Assembly (NCBI GenBank): GCA_937975705.1
Contig: CALJTX010000031.1
Span: 17,250 to 81,249, forward strand
From: an uncultured Flavobacteriia bacterium
Lineage (GTDB): Bacteria > Bacteroidota > Bacteroidia > Flavobacteriales_D > Crocinitomicaceae
Direction: 5' to 3'
Length of the DNA stretch: 64,000 nucleotides
Made by a program: the position numbers and the translations under genes. A model generated the notes under the pieces. It had not been told where the DNA came from and made no database searches. It saw nothing but the letters and a program-made list of their open reading frames with translations. Position 1 is the stretch's first letter. Each line of letters begins with the position of its first letter. Of this stretch, positions 33,219 through 43,136 are shown in pieces.

Positions 33219-34736
33219 CTACCTCACCACCAACTTCTTCACCCACTGCTGTTCACCTTGAGAAATATGCGCGAAGTAAACCCCCGGTGCTTGATCGCTT
33301 AGATCAAATAAATGATCAGAAGAAAGCTCATCGAGATCAAATTGAGCTACTTGTTTGCCTTGCTGGTCGAGAATAGAGATTTGCATGGGTTCAGTACTGA
33401 TGCTTGAAACCTGAAAAATACCGTCTGAAGGATTTGGAAAAACCCCGATTTCTGTGGCTGAAACCAAGAACTCATGAAGTCCAACATACTGGCCATCCGA
33501 ATGATAGCCTTCAGGATTCGTTCGGTAGGTGAAGAAGTAACGGGTACCGTCTGCATGTTTGCCTTTACCAACGAATAGCAGGTCTCCATTTTCCATCAAT
33601 TCCATCGCGTAAATATTATTTTCAATATTCTCGTCAATTGTAAAAAACTTGATATCGATTAGGGTGCCATCTGCTTGATACCTTGCAACAAATTGTCGTT
33701 GATCTGATGGAACATAACGGTATTGATAACCAGCCAAATAAATGATTCCGGAATTTTCATCAACTTTCAATTGCGCAACTTTATAGGTCCAAACATCAGA
33801 TAGATTGGTAATTGCAACATCCCAAACGATATTCAAATTTGCATCTAAGTAAGTGAGATGCGGCACATAATTAACTTCTGCCGACGACGACCTTTGCTTC
33901 ACGGCGAGTATAAAGTCATTGTTGAATTTTTGCACATCGATTAACTTGATATCTGAATAACCTGTGTTTTGATTGATGAGCTCCGAATAAATTTCTTTTG
34001 ATGTAAAAATGGTTTGTCCTGCCCAATGCCAAAGTACTGGAGCAAATCCAGCAGGGGTTGTTCCTGCTGTTGAAAGTTGTCTTGATATGGTGCCAAAAGT
34101 GAGCATATCGTTATTGAATGCAAGGGTCTTAAGACTTGTGCAGGTGCTAATTGGGAGATTTAGAATTGGACTCGGATTTGGGAAAGTTACCGTATTTTGA
34201 AGTTGGCCATTGTCGTTAAAAAACAGGGTAGCTGCCAGGATCGTATCTATACCCTTGATGCCGTTTGCTGCATTTAAATTAGTTGCTACACGATTGAAGT
34301 TTTCAATACGCACATATGGGAAAGGTAGGAATGCAACACTATTGGCGCTTCCGTCTGTATTGATGCGAGCAAACTTGATGGAATCATCTTGGTAATTATC
34401 AAAAGCCATGAGCACTTTATCATCAGGTGTTAAACTGATTCCTCGGGTTTGTGATTTTTTATCCTCAAAATAATCCCAAGTAAGCGTGCTGCTTGCTTTA
34501 TTGATTTTTATAACCGTATTTCTGATCATTAGGCCGTCTTTATTATTTCCCGAAAGGAGATATGAATCATTGGTTTCGGCAATATGTAAAGGTTCAAAAC
34601 CATTATTAGCCGTTCCAAAAACACCAAATGTGGGCGTTTCGTAATAATACCGCACCCCTCTCAAGTCTACAGGATTTTGAGCCCAAGAATAGATGGAAAG
34701 GAAAGCAAAGAGGAAAAGTGGTCGAAATTTTTTCAT
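33219..34736 (-). CDS. T9SS type A sorting-domain surface protein
   Basis: A 505-residue secreted protein with signal peptide MKKFRPLFLFAFLSIYSWAQ. The middle consists of repeated beta-rich segments resembling beta-propeller cargo. The C-terminal 80 residues are a type A T9SS signal: IGVFPNPSDGIFQVSS, ISILDQQGKQVAQFDL, then APGVYFAHIS and WVKKLVVR. Its substrate or binding partner is unknown. The start at 34736 is set by the signal peptide. A nine-G tract lies 56-64 nt upstream. It follows the larger T9SS gene by 76 nt on the same strand. Confidence 0.85.
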   Translation of the reverse strand: MKKFRPLFLFAFLSIYSWAQNPVDLRGVRYYYETPTFGVFGTANNGFEPLHIAETNDSYLLSGNNKDGLMIRNTVIKINKASSTLTWDYFEDKKSQTRGISLTPDDKVLMAFDNYQDDSIKFARINTDGSANSVAFLPFPYVRIENFNRVATNLNAANGIKGIDTILAATLFFNDNGQLQNTVTFPNPSPILNLPISTCTSLKTLAFNNDMLTFGTISRQLSTAGTTPAGFAPVLWHWAGQTIFTSKEIYSELINQNTGYSDIKLIDVQKFNNDFILAVKQRSSSAEVNYVPHLTYLDANLNIVWDVAITNLSDVWTYKVAQLKVDENSGIIYLAGYQYRYVPSDQRQFVARYQADGTLIDIKFFTIDENIENNIYAMELMENGDLLFVGKGKHADGTRYFFTYRTNPEGYHSDGQYVGLHEFLVSATEIGVFPNPSDGIFQVSSISTEPMQISILDQQGKQVAQFDLDELSSDHLFDLSDQAPGVYFAHISQGEQQWVKKLVVR

Positions 34737-34791
34737 GAGATGGTATTGAAAGTTGGTTTCACTAACCATACGTGAAAAAGACTCAATTCGA

Positions 34792-34800
34792 GGGGGGGGG
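34792..34800. repeat. G9 homopolymer upstream of a T9SS cargo gene
   Basis: Nine consecutive G on the plus strand (C9 on the coding strand of the flanking genes), in the 76-bp gap between two T9SS cargo genes. Such tracts are prone to slippage. Confidence 0.9.
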
Positions 34801-34812
34801 AGCAATCATATC

Positions 34813-37800
34813 CTACTCGCCAAACAGCATGAAAAAGCCTTGCTCGAAGAAGAGTGGTTTTTGCAGCACATTCGGATAATACAAATAAAAATACGTACCG
34901 TCAACCAGATCTGTCGAACTGTAATTATTGAGATACGGTGCAGCCTCAAAGAGCACATTACCCCATCTATTCAGTACAATTAGTTTGTTATACGGGTGCA
35001 ACGCTGCATCGGCAATGAGCAATACATCATTGATGCCATCACCGTTCGGTGTAATTACATTTGGAACCTCAGCGTTACAATCAACCCCATAAATAGAAAG
35101 GCTATCTGTGGCCGAACAACCAAAATCATTCGTTCCATATACTGCATAAACTCCGGGAGAACTGATTACTAGTTGTTGGGAGTGCAGCGTGTCAAAAGGC
35201 ACATTCCAACTGAATTGAGAGGCATTTGAATTGACCAAAAGCAAGACCTCTGTAAGACCACCAGAAGTTGAGTTCATACAAATAAGCGAATCTGTAGCAT
35301 TTAGAGCGAGCTGAATACTATGGTCGCTGATTGTAAGACTATCCGTAATGCTTTGGCCGCAGCGGCTGTAAGTAATCCAGTATGTCCCCGGACTGCTAAT
35401 GGTTTGAATGAGTTGAGTACTATCCTGATTGAACCAAACAAAATCTGTTTGAGGCTGGTTAAGAAATTGCAAGGTGAGTGGTTGGGCCTCACACCAAACA
35501 CTAGGGCCTTGCAAGAGGCCTTCAGGCAAGCTATCATAGAGAATGATCTGATAGCTCGCATAAGAATTTGGACAGTTGGCACTCGGATAATTGAGTAACA
35601 AAACACTATCTTGTGTGAGCGCACTAAGTGTAAAAGTCGGCGCCGCTGTCAAAAAAACAGAATCGGATGCATACCATTGTGCATTTTGGGCAATTGGCGC
35701 TTGTAAGACAATGGTAGACCCAAGGCATACTGTATCGGTAAAAGAAGCCACAGGAATATTGTCTTGATAAACCCCAACACTCACTTCATTTGTTGAAAAT
35801 TGGCAACCAAACTCATTGGTAACAATGGCACTATAGGTTCCTGGTGCGGAAACCTGAAGTACTGAAGCACTCGAACCTACCGCTGGGGACCACTCATAGT
35901 TGGCATTAGGCAAAGAGCCTTCAATCAAAATAGTTTCTTGAAAACAAAGCATGGTGTCAGCAGCGCTTATCGCGGCACTAAAAGTACCGTCTATCACTTC
36001 CATACTATCCAAAATAGTAAAGCCGCATTGCTCAATACTCACCCCATAATAACCTGGCTGATCAACGATAATCGAATTGGAATTCGACGTAATTGGCCAC
36101 CAACTGAGTATTGGATTACCATCTGTAAGCACAAATATTTCTACGCTATTACCTCCGCATAAAATATTGGTGGGTTGAACAGACAGCGAAGGCGTTACGT
36201 AATTTTCAATGAGTACCGGTGGGCTCGAAAAAACACAACTATTGGAATCTGTTACTATGCAATAGAATTCTCCGATTGTTGCGGCATAAAGCGAGGAAGA
36301 CCCTAAACTAGTACCTAGACCCGGACCAACCCATTGATACGTTTGGTAGCTGTTCGGAACTTGGAGCAACAAGCTGTCGTTTGGACATAAAATGGCGTCG
36401 GCGGGTGTGATGGTAATTTCTGGTGGGAGTAAAATTTCCACATAGATAGAGGTATCTACGCTATATGAACAACCTGATATCGGATCAATAAAATTACCTA
36501 TATAAGCATATATACAAGTAGCGTCAACTGCAATGCTGTCTGCATCTTGACTTTGCCAAATGATACCAGCGCCTCCTTCAGGTGGCAAGAGCATACTCCA
36601 GTTACAACCTGGGATAGTCGGATTGATACTCAAAAAAATAGAATCTCCGGGGCAAATCTGTGTATCGCCAATAATCGGTGTAATTTGAATACTCGGTGGG
36701 TTGTATACTACGACATAAACAGAATCTTGCAAGGAATATGTTGCAGATAACTGTTCGCATTCATTTTCTACAGTCAGGTCAAAAGATACGGATACGTTTA
36801 CCCAACCCGATGAATTGATCAGGTAACTAAAAGTAGAACCAGTCTCTACAAATTGCTGACCGTTAATGGTCCAAATAGCGGTGTCTACAGTATGATAAGC
36901 AAATCCTCCAGGTGAAGTTAAGGTTGGATTGGTGAGGCTATCTGTCAAGTTGAATTCAATAAAATCTCCACAAGTATAAAAGGTATCAACTGCAGGTAAC
37001 AAGGCAGGAACAACTGGAGGAAAAACCAATGTATCATAGAAATTTACATCGATCAAAGAATTCTGAGTGCAAACTCCCAATGAAAGCGATACCGCATAAA
37101 CACCGCTCTGATTGATTTGATAAGGCCCCGTGCCTGTTCCCGGCAAACCTGGTACGCTAAGTGTACAACCGCTACAAATACTATCCAAATTGAACACAAC
37201 AGGAGGGTCTAAACAAGAATAATAAGCCAATATTGGCCCAGTAGTATTGACAAATAAGCCCAATGTATCGGTATAATATGGATAGCTGGGCACAGGCATG
37301 AGAACAACAAAAATAGAATCAATGGAACCTCCACAACCGTCTTCTCGGACAATTTCAGCAGTATACCATCCGGTTGCAGAAGGCAAAATTGCGTCTTGAA
37401 TGGTGCCATCAGACCAACTCACGGTGTAAAAAGGCGCTAAAGGATCATTATAAGGTCCTGTTTGGGGTTCAAACTCAAGTAAACCCACCTGATTGGCGCA
37501 AAATGAGACGGTATCTAAATCAGGTTCAATAAATCCAACAAGGGTATCAGGCAAAATAAAATAACTAAATGTATCTGTATTTGCTTGTAAAACCTTAGCA
37601 ACAAAACCTGATTTTGCCGAAGCTGGCAAATCATAAGTTGAAAAACTCGAATTGAGTTGCAGGGCATTTGCATCTTGACTTGAGGGGGTGGGGGTTGGTG
37701 GTAAAATCGTAGAAAAATGTTGGTAGGCAGTCTGAAAACCAACGACCACCGGTTCTTGTGCATTGAAATTGGCAATACCCAAGCCGAGGTCGTCCTTTTT

Positions 37801-39045
37801 TCCAAACCCACGGTTGCTCCAAGCTAAGTTGCCATTCGCTTGTAAACACAGTACATAAACATCTCGGTAACCCAAGGAATTCCAAAACCCTTCATGCATG
37901 TTGGGTAAGGTTTGCATTTGATCAAATGCACAATTAAAGCCCCCTGTTACGTAAACTTTTTGGTCGCTAGCCACACTAACAGAACGAGCAGTAAGGCCGC
38001 TATTTGAGCCAAATGCCGTACCCCATAAAAGCGTGCCATTTGCATTGGTTTTAAGCACAAAAATGCGTTGACCAAAAGCATTGGTAACTGTTGTAATCGG
38101 ATTGTTATAAATCAAATTTCCACTGACATCACCAACTACAACAACCTCATTGGATGAACTGACACTCAGGTCCTGAGGTAAACAAGTACCTGCAAGCATT
38201 TTTTCAAAAAAAACAAAATTTCCATTGGCATTCAATTTAGCTAGAAAGCCAATATTGTTTTGAAAATTGGAAATTGTAGATCCTGCAAAATCCATTGCTT
38301 GCGAAAATTGTCCGCAAATGTAGACTTCATTTTGTGCATTCACACCAATACCTTGGGCTCTTTCATTTTTATTTCCGACCCCAGTTTTGAGCCATTGCCC
38401 AGATCCTTGTGCAGTATATTTAGCTACAAATATATCGGCACCTTGCATGTTGGTTTGTGGGTCAACAAGGCTGGTGTAAGAAGTACCTTGTAAAGTGCTC
38501 TGACCTGTAAATTGTCCGCAAATCAAAACATTCAATTGCGCGTCAATGGTAATTGCCGTAGTGCTTTCAATACCACTACCGCCCTCCTTTAAAAGCCAAA
38601 CGGGTTGCCCCAATGCATTTACTTTAAGAATAAACACATCTTGCGCAGCACCTTGCGAACTCACACTAAATGAACCTGCCTGAAAAGTCCCGGTAAAAGT
38701 CCCGGTAAGTACCACCTGCCCGTCTGAGCCAATGGCTAAATCTGTCGCTTTATCAAGACCTGTTCCGTTGTAGGTTTGCACCCATAAAAGCGCGCCATTT
38801 GGTGCGTATTTAGCCAAGTATACATCGCTGCCACCGGCCACAGCTGAGGAACTTACGGTAGCAGTAAAATTTGTCGAGCTTGTAATGTGCCCACAAACAT
38901 AAGCCTCTCCATTTTGGTTGTAGACTACCGATTTTGATTCACTGCCCGCAAATCCATCTAAAGCCCAACCCCAAATAGCTTGTGCACTTGCATCAGGTAA
39001 AACAAAGCAAAAGAAGAGAAGAAATAAAACGGCGCTTCTGGTCAT
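34813..39045 (-). CDS. Giant T9SS protein with SBBP repeats and gliding-type (CHU_C) C-terminus
   Basis: A 1410-residue secreted protein. After the signal peptide MTRSAVLFLLFFCFVLPDASA, about residues 25-460 are SBBP-type beta-propeller repeats with recurring G-x-VYVTGGF and FVLKTNANG-like units. Residues about 500-1300 are Cys-containing Ig/PKD-like modules with repeated SPGTYSAIVTNEFGC-type endings. The last 85 residues (NVITPNGDGINDVLLI, then NRWGNVLFEA) are the gliding-motility-associated T9SS type B domain. It is probably a cell-surface adhesin or matrix protein. The start at 39045 gives a clean signal peptide; a near-consensus -7 element (TAATTTTA) lies 9 nt upstream. Confidence 0.88.
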   Translation of the reverse strand: MTRSAVLFLLFFCFVLPDASAQAIWGWALDGFAGSESKSVVYNQNGEAYVCGHITSSTNFTATVSSSAVAGGSDVYLAKYAPNGALLWVQTYNGTGLDKATDLAIGSDGQVVLTGTFTGTFQAGSFSVSSQGAAQDVFILKVNALGQPVWLLKEGGSGIESTTAITIDAQLNVLICGQFTGQSTLQGTSYTSLVDPQTNMQGADIFVAKYTAQGSGQWLKTGVGNKNERAQGIGVNAQNEVYICGQFSQAMDFAGSTISNFQNNIGFLAKLNANGNFVFFEKMLAGTCLPQDLSVSSSNEVVVVGDVSGNLIYNNPITTVTNAFGQRIFVLKTNANGTLLWGTAFGSNSGLTARSVSVASDQKVYVTGGFNCAFDQMQTLPNMHEGFWNSLGYRDVYVLCLQANGNLAWSNRGFGKKDDLGLGIANFNAQEPVVVGFQTAYQHFSTILPPTPTPSSQDANALQLNSSFSTYDLPASAKSGFVAKVLQANTDTFSYFILPDTLVGFIEPDLDTVSFCANQVGLLEFEPQTGPYNDPLAPFYTVSWSDGTIQDAILPSATGWYTAEIVREDGCGGSIDSIFVVLMPVPSYPYYTDTLGLFVNTTGPILAYYSCLDPPVVFNLDSICSGCTLSVPGLPGTGTGPYQINQSGVYAVSLSLGVCTQNSLIDVNFYDTLVFPPVVPALLPAVDTFYTCGDFIEFNLTDSLTNPTLTSPGGFAYHTVDTAIWTINGQQFVETGSTFSYLINSSGWVNVSVSFDLTVENECEQLSATYSLQDSVYVVVYNPPSIQITPIIGDTQICPGDSIFLSINPTIPGCNWSMLLPPEGGAGIIWQSQDADSIAVDATCIYAYIGNFIDPISGCSYSVDTSIYVEILLPPEITITPADAILCPNDSLLLQVPNSYQTYQWVGPGLGTSLGSSSLYAATIGEFYCIVTDSNSCVFSSPPVLIENYVTPSLSVQPTNILCGGNSVEIFVLTDGNPILSWWPITSNSNSIIVDQPGYYGVSIEQCGFTILDSMEVIDGTFSAAISAADTMLCFQETILIEGSLPNANYEWSPAVGSSASVLQVSAPGTYSAIVTNEFGCQFSTNEVSVGVYQDNIPVASFTDTVCLGSTIVLQAPIAQNAQWYASDSVFLTAAPTFTLSALTQDSVLLLNYPSANCPNSYASYQIILYDSLPEGLLQGPSVWCEAQPLTLQFLNQPQTDFVWFNQDSTQLIQTISSPGTYWITYSRCGQSITDSLTISDHSIQLALNATDSLICMNSTSGGLTEVLLLVNSNASQFSWNVPFDTLHSQQLVISSPGVYAVYGTNDFGCSATDSLSIYGVDCNAEVPNVITPNGDGINDVLLIADAALHPYNKLIVLNRWGNVLFEAAPYLNNYSSTDLVDGTYFYLYYPNVLQKPLFFEQGFFMLFGE

Positions 39046-39087
39046 AGGCTCCAATAAAATTAGGAAAAAAGCGCGATTCTTAAAACC

Positions 39088-39174
39088 CTACCTCACCACC
39101 AACACCTTCGCAAAGCGATTTTGAGACTTGTTTTGTATGACCAAAGTATAGTTCCCGATAGGAAGGTTGACTAC
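39088..39174 (-). pseudogene. Orphan T9SS type A C-terminal tail remnant
   Basis: On the minus strand one frame reads VVNLPIGNYTLVIQNKSQNR, then FAKVLVVR and a stop: the last 28 residues of a type A T9SS domain. Two codons upstream is an in-frame TAA, and no start exists, so it cannot be expressed as it stands. Its last 16 nt, CTACCTCACCACCAAC on the plus strand, are identical to those ending the T9SS gene at 33219. It is best read as the remains of a deleted or decayed cargo gene. Confidence 0.75.
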
Positions 39175-39207
39175 AGCAATTTATACTACGATTCAAAAAC
39201 GTAAAAA

Positions 39208-39711
39208 TTAGCTGTACTTGTAAGGCTCTTCTTGGGCGATCAACTTCTCTATATTTTTGAGCACCTGATGCATGTAGCGCCTCCAAAAAGTCTTTGCAAA
39301 TAACCATTGAAGTGGAGCTAAGACAATTCCTTTTGCTTTAAGTATATAGGTATACTCAATTTGAATGAGATTTTGTTGAATTGGAATTGTTCTCCAAACA
39401 CCTTCAAATTCATAAAATCCCAACATCAATGATTGAAAGTCATCTACTTTAATTCGCCAGTATTGATTTTCTTCCCGTTCAAGCACATGATCTTTTGAAA
39501 CATAGCCCCCTTTTTGAGTCCATGAAGGCGCAGCAAATACTTTTTTAGTAGAACCTATTTGCCCCCAATGCTTATCTTCTGTGCAATGTGTTATTTTGGG
39601 CATCAACCCATAACCAGTATGCACCTTTGCTACATCAACTAACATTGGTGTTTTAAAAGCGCGCTCTATAGCACAATTATACAGCGCGGTAACTTTTACT
39701 TTGTAATCCAT
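39208..39711 (-). CDS. SRPBCC-like protein
   Basis: A 167-residue soluble protein. Its pattern of long strands around a hydrophobic core (YWRIKVDDFQSLMLGFYEFE, then IQIEYTYILKAKG) and a C-terminal amphipathic helix ending in KNIEKLIAQEE resembles the SRPBCC/START-like lipid-binding fold. No catalytic residues are evident. The ATG overlaps the stop of the M14 peptidase gene by 1 nt (TAATG), so it is the last gene of that unit. Function is unknown. Confidence 0.72.
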   Translation of the reverse strand: MDYKVKVTALYNCAIERAFKTPMLVDVAKVHTGYGLMPKITHCTEDKHWGQIGSTKKVFAAPSWTQKGGYVSKDHVLEREENQYWRIKVDDFQSLMLGFYEFEGVWRTIPIQQNLIQIEYTYILKAKGIVLAPLQWLFAKTFWRRYMHQVLKNIEKLIAQEEPYKYS

Positions 39712-42143
39712 TACTGATTCACAAAATAAATCGAATTGGCTACCATGAGTTTGCCGCTTTCCCAGAAACCGCGAAAGAGCGGGTTATCGATGAAATAGAC
39801 AATGGTGCCGCGGCCGTAAGGTACACTTCCAGCGATATGGGCTTCAGATTGCTGCGCTTTGACGCGCGCACCTACAAAACCATTGACAGCCGAAGCATTT
39901 TTGGCCAAAGCGAATGCTGGTTTGCCCTCGAGTTGGTAGGCTGTGGCGCCCTGGCGCAAGGTGTAGTAGAAATCATAACCGAATACCATTGGGTTGCTTT
40001 GATCAATGATACATGGGTAGATGGCGCCAGTGATGGCATCTGAAATTTGATCGCGCTCTTGGCTTGCATAACTCACTGGATTAGTGGCGCCGGCTGCGCC
40101 TTCTTTGCGCTTGAGGCCATATCCTTGATCGGCTAGCGCATCAATTGCTCCGCCGATAGCGATGAGCGTTCCGCCTTGACGCACCCAAGCAGTGAGGGCT
40201 TCATTGCCCGCAATGTCATAACCGCCTTCAGGTACAAACACAACGTCTAGATTGGCAAGTGCACTATTGAAATCATCTTCAAAAATCAGGTGAGCTGGTT
40301 TGCCCATTTGCTGCTCAAAGAAATGCCAAATCTCACCTACATTGAGGGATGAAAAACTATCGCCAGCGAGAATACCCACCCTTGGATTGGGTACCATTTT
40401 CACTGAAGAAGAGCCAAAGTCAGTGCCGCCATCGACCATTCCTGTAAGTAAGCCCTTGATGTCAACTTGATAACGCGCTGCATAATCATTGATGAGCGCA
40501 TGAAAATCGGGGTGCTTGTTTTCTCCTGAGAGCAAGAGCAAGGTTCCGGGCGCATAGGTTTGGCCAGCGAGTTTGAAGCCTTTCTCATGAAAATAAACTT
40601 TCAAGCCCGCCTGCTGCACTGCGTTTAAGAACTGCGCCGTGCGCAAAGACTCCCAACGAACCGCGTAAGCGATAAATCCCTCTACTGCTAAAAAATCTGA
40701 CTTAGGTGCCGGGACTGGTACAAATGGTGTGGCTTTGAGTTGAGCTTCAACAGCAAATCCGTCTAAACCATAAGCGTGTGGGAGGGTCCATGCAGTAATG
40801 TCGTAAGTGAGGCTATCGGAGAGTTTGGTGCGGGGTTCAAACAAGACCGATACCAAGGTTCCTTTTTCTTGCTGCGTCGAGATCACTACATCGCCAATTT
40901 CAAGTTTGAAACCTTCAAGTAAACCAGAACTGTAATGATAGCCCTTTGCACTGATGGCTTGCGTGCTCGTACTGACTACCTGCCATTCAATCTTATTTTT
41001 TTCGAGCAAGCTCAAAATGGGAGCAACTTTTGCCTTTGTACCGCGCAATACATATGAGTTGTATTTGTAGGTCTTCTCTTTGCGGAATTTTTGGTATTCC
41101 GTTACTAATTTTTGGGCATTGCGCGCGCTGGTTTCAACAGTTGAAAGCCCGGTTGTGACATGATGCGCCACGCGGTCAGCCAAACTGAGCGTATCGCCCA
41201 CTTGTGTCAAGACCGCCAGACCAGCGCGGCCACTTCCACCCTGCTCGTAGGTCATGCCGATGCTACCGCTGTAGGTTGGGTAGGTATCGCCATAACTTGG
41301 GTAAAGCAAATCGAAGATTTCTTTTGAAAAATAGAGCCAACCCGCTTTGTCAAAATAGCCCGCATGGTTCTTGCCAATTTCTTTTTGGAAATCGCGCTGC
41401 CAATCGGTAATGACCTCATGATAAGGTTCTGCGGCTGGAGGGAAATAATAAGGTTCGTTGATACCTTGTTCATGGAAATCGACATGGACATGTGGCAACC
41501 ATTGGTTGTATTGCTGAATGCGCACAGCAGATTCAATTTGGGTCATCCAGGCCCAGTCTCGGTTGAGGTCAAAAAGGTAGTGGTTGGGGCGCCCACCAGG
41601 CCAGGTTTCGTTGTGACTGGCGCTAAAGCGCTGGATATCTACCGGATTTGCGCCGTATTGGTAATAAAAGTTGACATAGCGATCGCGGCCATCAGGGTTG
41701 AGACACGGATCCATGATGACAACTGTGTTTTCGAGATAGCTAATTTTGTCGGTGAGCAAGCGGTAGGCTGTCTGCATGGCTGCTTCTGTACCAGAACTTT
41801 CATTGCCGTGTACATTGTAAGACAACCAAACGATGGCCAGCTTTTCATCGGGCGCTTGTGTGAGGTGTTTTTGACGAATTTCTTCCAATTTCTTGAGGTT
41901 TTCTGCCGTGCCAATGTAGCACAGCAGCAAATCGCGTTTCTCATAGGTTTGCCCCGTCTTGACCACCTTTATATTGGTTGGAAATGCTTTCTCTAGTGCG
42001 TAGAAATAATCTACCACACGGTGATGTCGCGTAAATTGCTCACCAATGTTATAGCCCAAAAATTGCTTTGGCGTAAAAGGCGTTTGTGCAAAAAGGAGCA
42101 GCGCTAAGCCGTTAAATAGAAAGGTGAGCAAAAACTTTTTCAT
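39711..42143 (-). CDS. Secreted M14-family zinc carboxypeptidase
   Basis: An 810-residue exported peptidase with signal peptide MKKFLLTFLFNGLALLLFAQ. Zinc ligands are His112 and Glu115 in NVHGNESSG, and His224 in HVDFHEQG. The M14 catalytic Glu is likely in MTYEQGGSG. The C-terminal half includes a glutamine-amidotransferase-like fold (about 640-700, VRQGGTLIAIGGAIDALA), as seen in other large Bacteroidota M14 proteins. It probably trims peptides in the periplasm or outside the cell. Start 42143 gives the signal peptide; a longer frame overlaps the upstream gene. Confidence 0.88.
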   Translation of the reverse strand: MKKFLLTFLFNGLALLLFAQTPFTPKQFLGYNIGEQFTRHHRVVDYFYALEKAFPTNIKVVKTGQTYEKRDLLLCYIGTAENLKKLEEIRQKHLTQAPDEKLAIVWLSYNVHGNESSGTEAAMQTAYRLLTDKISYLENTVVIMDPCLNPDGRDRYVNFYYQYGANPVDIQRFSASHNETWPGGRPNHYLFDLNRDWAWMTQIESAVRIQQYNQWLPHVHVDFHEQGINEPYYFPPAAEPYHEVITDWQRDFQKEIGKNHAGYFDKAGWLYFSKEIFDLLYPSYGDTYPTYSGSIGMTYEQGGSGRAGLAVLTQVGDTLSLADRVAHHVTTGLSTVETSARNAQKLVTEYQKFRKEKTYKYNSYVLRGTKAKVAPILSLLEKNKIEWQVVSTSTQAISAKGYHYSSGLLEGFKLEIGDVVISTQQEKGTLVSVLFEPRTKLSDSLTYDITAWTLPHAYGLDGFAVEAQLKATPFVPVPAPKSDFLAVEGFIAYAVRWESLRTAQFLNAVQQAGLKVYFHEKGFKLAGQTYAPGTLLLLSGENKHPDFHALINDYAARYQVDIKGLLTGMVDGGTDFGSSSVKMVPNPRVGILAGDSFSSLNVGEIWHFFEQQMGKPAHLIFEDDFNSALANLDVVFVPEGGYDIAGNEALTAWVRQGGTLIAIGGAIDALADQGYGLKRKEGAAGATNPVSYASQERDQISDAITGAIYPCIIDQSNPMVFGYDFYYTLRQGATAYQLEGKPAFALAKNASAVNGFVGARVKAQQSEAHIAGSVPYGRGTIVYFIDNPLFRGFWESGKLMVANSIYFVNQ

Positions 42144-42166
42144 GGTAGTGTTCTTAAAAAATGATC

Positions 42167-43117
42167 TCAAAGTTGTGGTTTTTCTTTGGCTAGATGGATA
42201 ATGGCATCGCCTTTATATACCACAGGCGCTTCATTGATACAAATGACAAAGCCTGTTTGGCTCGCCTTGATTTGCTTTTCGTATTTTCCGTACGGATCGG
42301 TGACCAGAGCGAGCACTTCACCTTTTTGGACTTTGGTTCCGTTGTGTACAAAACACTGAAACATTCCGCTTGAGGGTGCACGCATCCATTTATTTTCACC
42401 GATAAAAATGGGCTGTCTGTCTTTGGAAATATCTATTTTGTAATTGCGCATTCCGAGGTGGTTGATCAAGCGCTTGAGGCCATTCAAGCCCTCCTCTACA
42501 ACATTTTCCTCAATATTATTGGATTTTCCACCTTCGAAAAGCAAGAGCTTTTTTTGGCGCTTCACCATGCTTTCTCTGAGTGTTTTGGAAATGAGGCTCG
42601 AATGTAAAATAAATGGCGGGTTGAATACTTTAGCGAGTTCAACACTTTCTTGATCTGAAAAAACACAGCGTATTTGCGGAAAATTGTTGCGCTGAGCAGC
42701 ACCTGTATGGAAATCGATGATGTAATCGCAGTGTGGTGCAATTTCTTTCATAAAATGGTAGGCAAATTGCGCGGCAAGCGAACCATTGTTCGAGCCCGGA
42801 AAACTCCGATTGAGGTCGCGGCCGTCGGGCAACTCGCGCTTGAGGTTCAAAAAACCAAAAATGTTAAAAATGGGCAAGCAAATGATGGTGCCCTTAGTTG
42901 GTTTGTTGAGTTTCTTGCGCAAAAAACGTCGAACAATTTCGATGCCGTTGAGTTCGTCGCCGTGCAGGCCAGCCATCACTAATACCGTTGGGCCATCTTC
43001 TTTGGCGCGCTCCACCAAAACAGGAACTTGAATGGGTGTACGGGTATGCAAATGCGCCACCTCTAAATTGAGCTGCGCGCCTTTACCTGGCAAAATTTCT
43101 TGCCCGAGTATGACCAT
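42167..43117 (-). CDS. Aspartoacylase/succinylglutamate desuccinylase-like M14 enzyme
   Basis: A 316-residue cytoplasmic enzyme of the AstE/AspA group. The zinc site is in MAGLHGDELNG (His, Glu) and IDFHTGAAQRNN (His). The C-terminal 90 residues (GMFQCFVHNGTKVQKGEVL) form a biotinyl/lipoyl-like barrel typical of the family. Members remove acyl or amino-acyl groups from aspartate, glutamate or related ends. It lies directly after rimK and before an M14 peptidase, so reversal or processing of RimK-made glutamate tails is a reasonable idea. I chose the ATG at 43117; an alternative at 43150 would overlap rimK by 14 nt. Confidence 0.85.
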   Translation of the reverse strand: MVILGQEILPGKGAQLNLEVAHLHTRTPIQVPVLVERAKEDGPTVLVMAGLHGDELNGIEIVRRFLRKKLNKPTKGTIICLPIFNIFGFLNLKRELPDGRDLNRSFPGSNNGSLAAQFAYHFMKEIAPHCDYIIDFHTGAAQRNNFPQIRCVFSDQESVELAKVFNPPFILHSSLISKTLRESMVKRQKKLLLFEGGKSNNIEENVVEEGLNGLKRLINHLGMRNYKIDISKDRQPIFIGENKWMRAPSSGMFQCFVHNGTKVQKGEVLALVTDPYGKYEKQIKASQTGFVICINEAPVVYKGDAIIHLAKEKPQL

Positions 43118-43136
43118 TTTTTGTGTTAGTCCTTTT

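Noticed and set aside
41364..41996. A 210-codon plus-strand frame inside the M14 peptidase gene
   Set aside because: It is antisense to conserved zinc-site coding sequence, has no family resemblance and no promoter; a compositional shadow.
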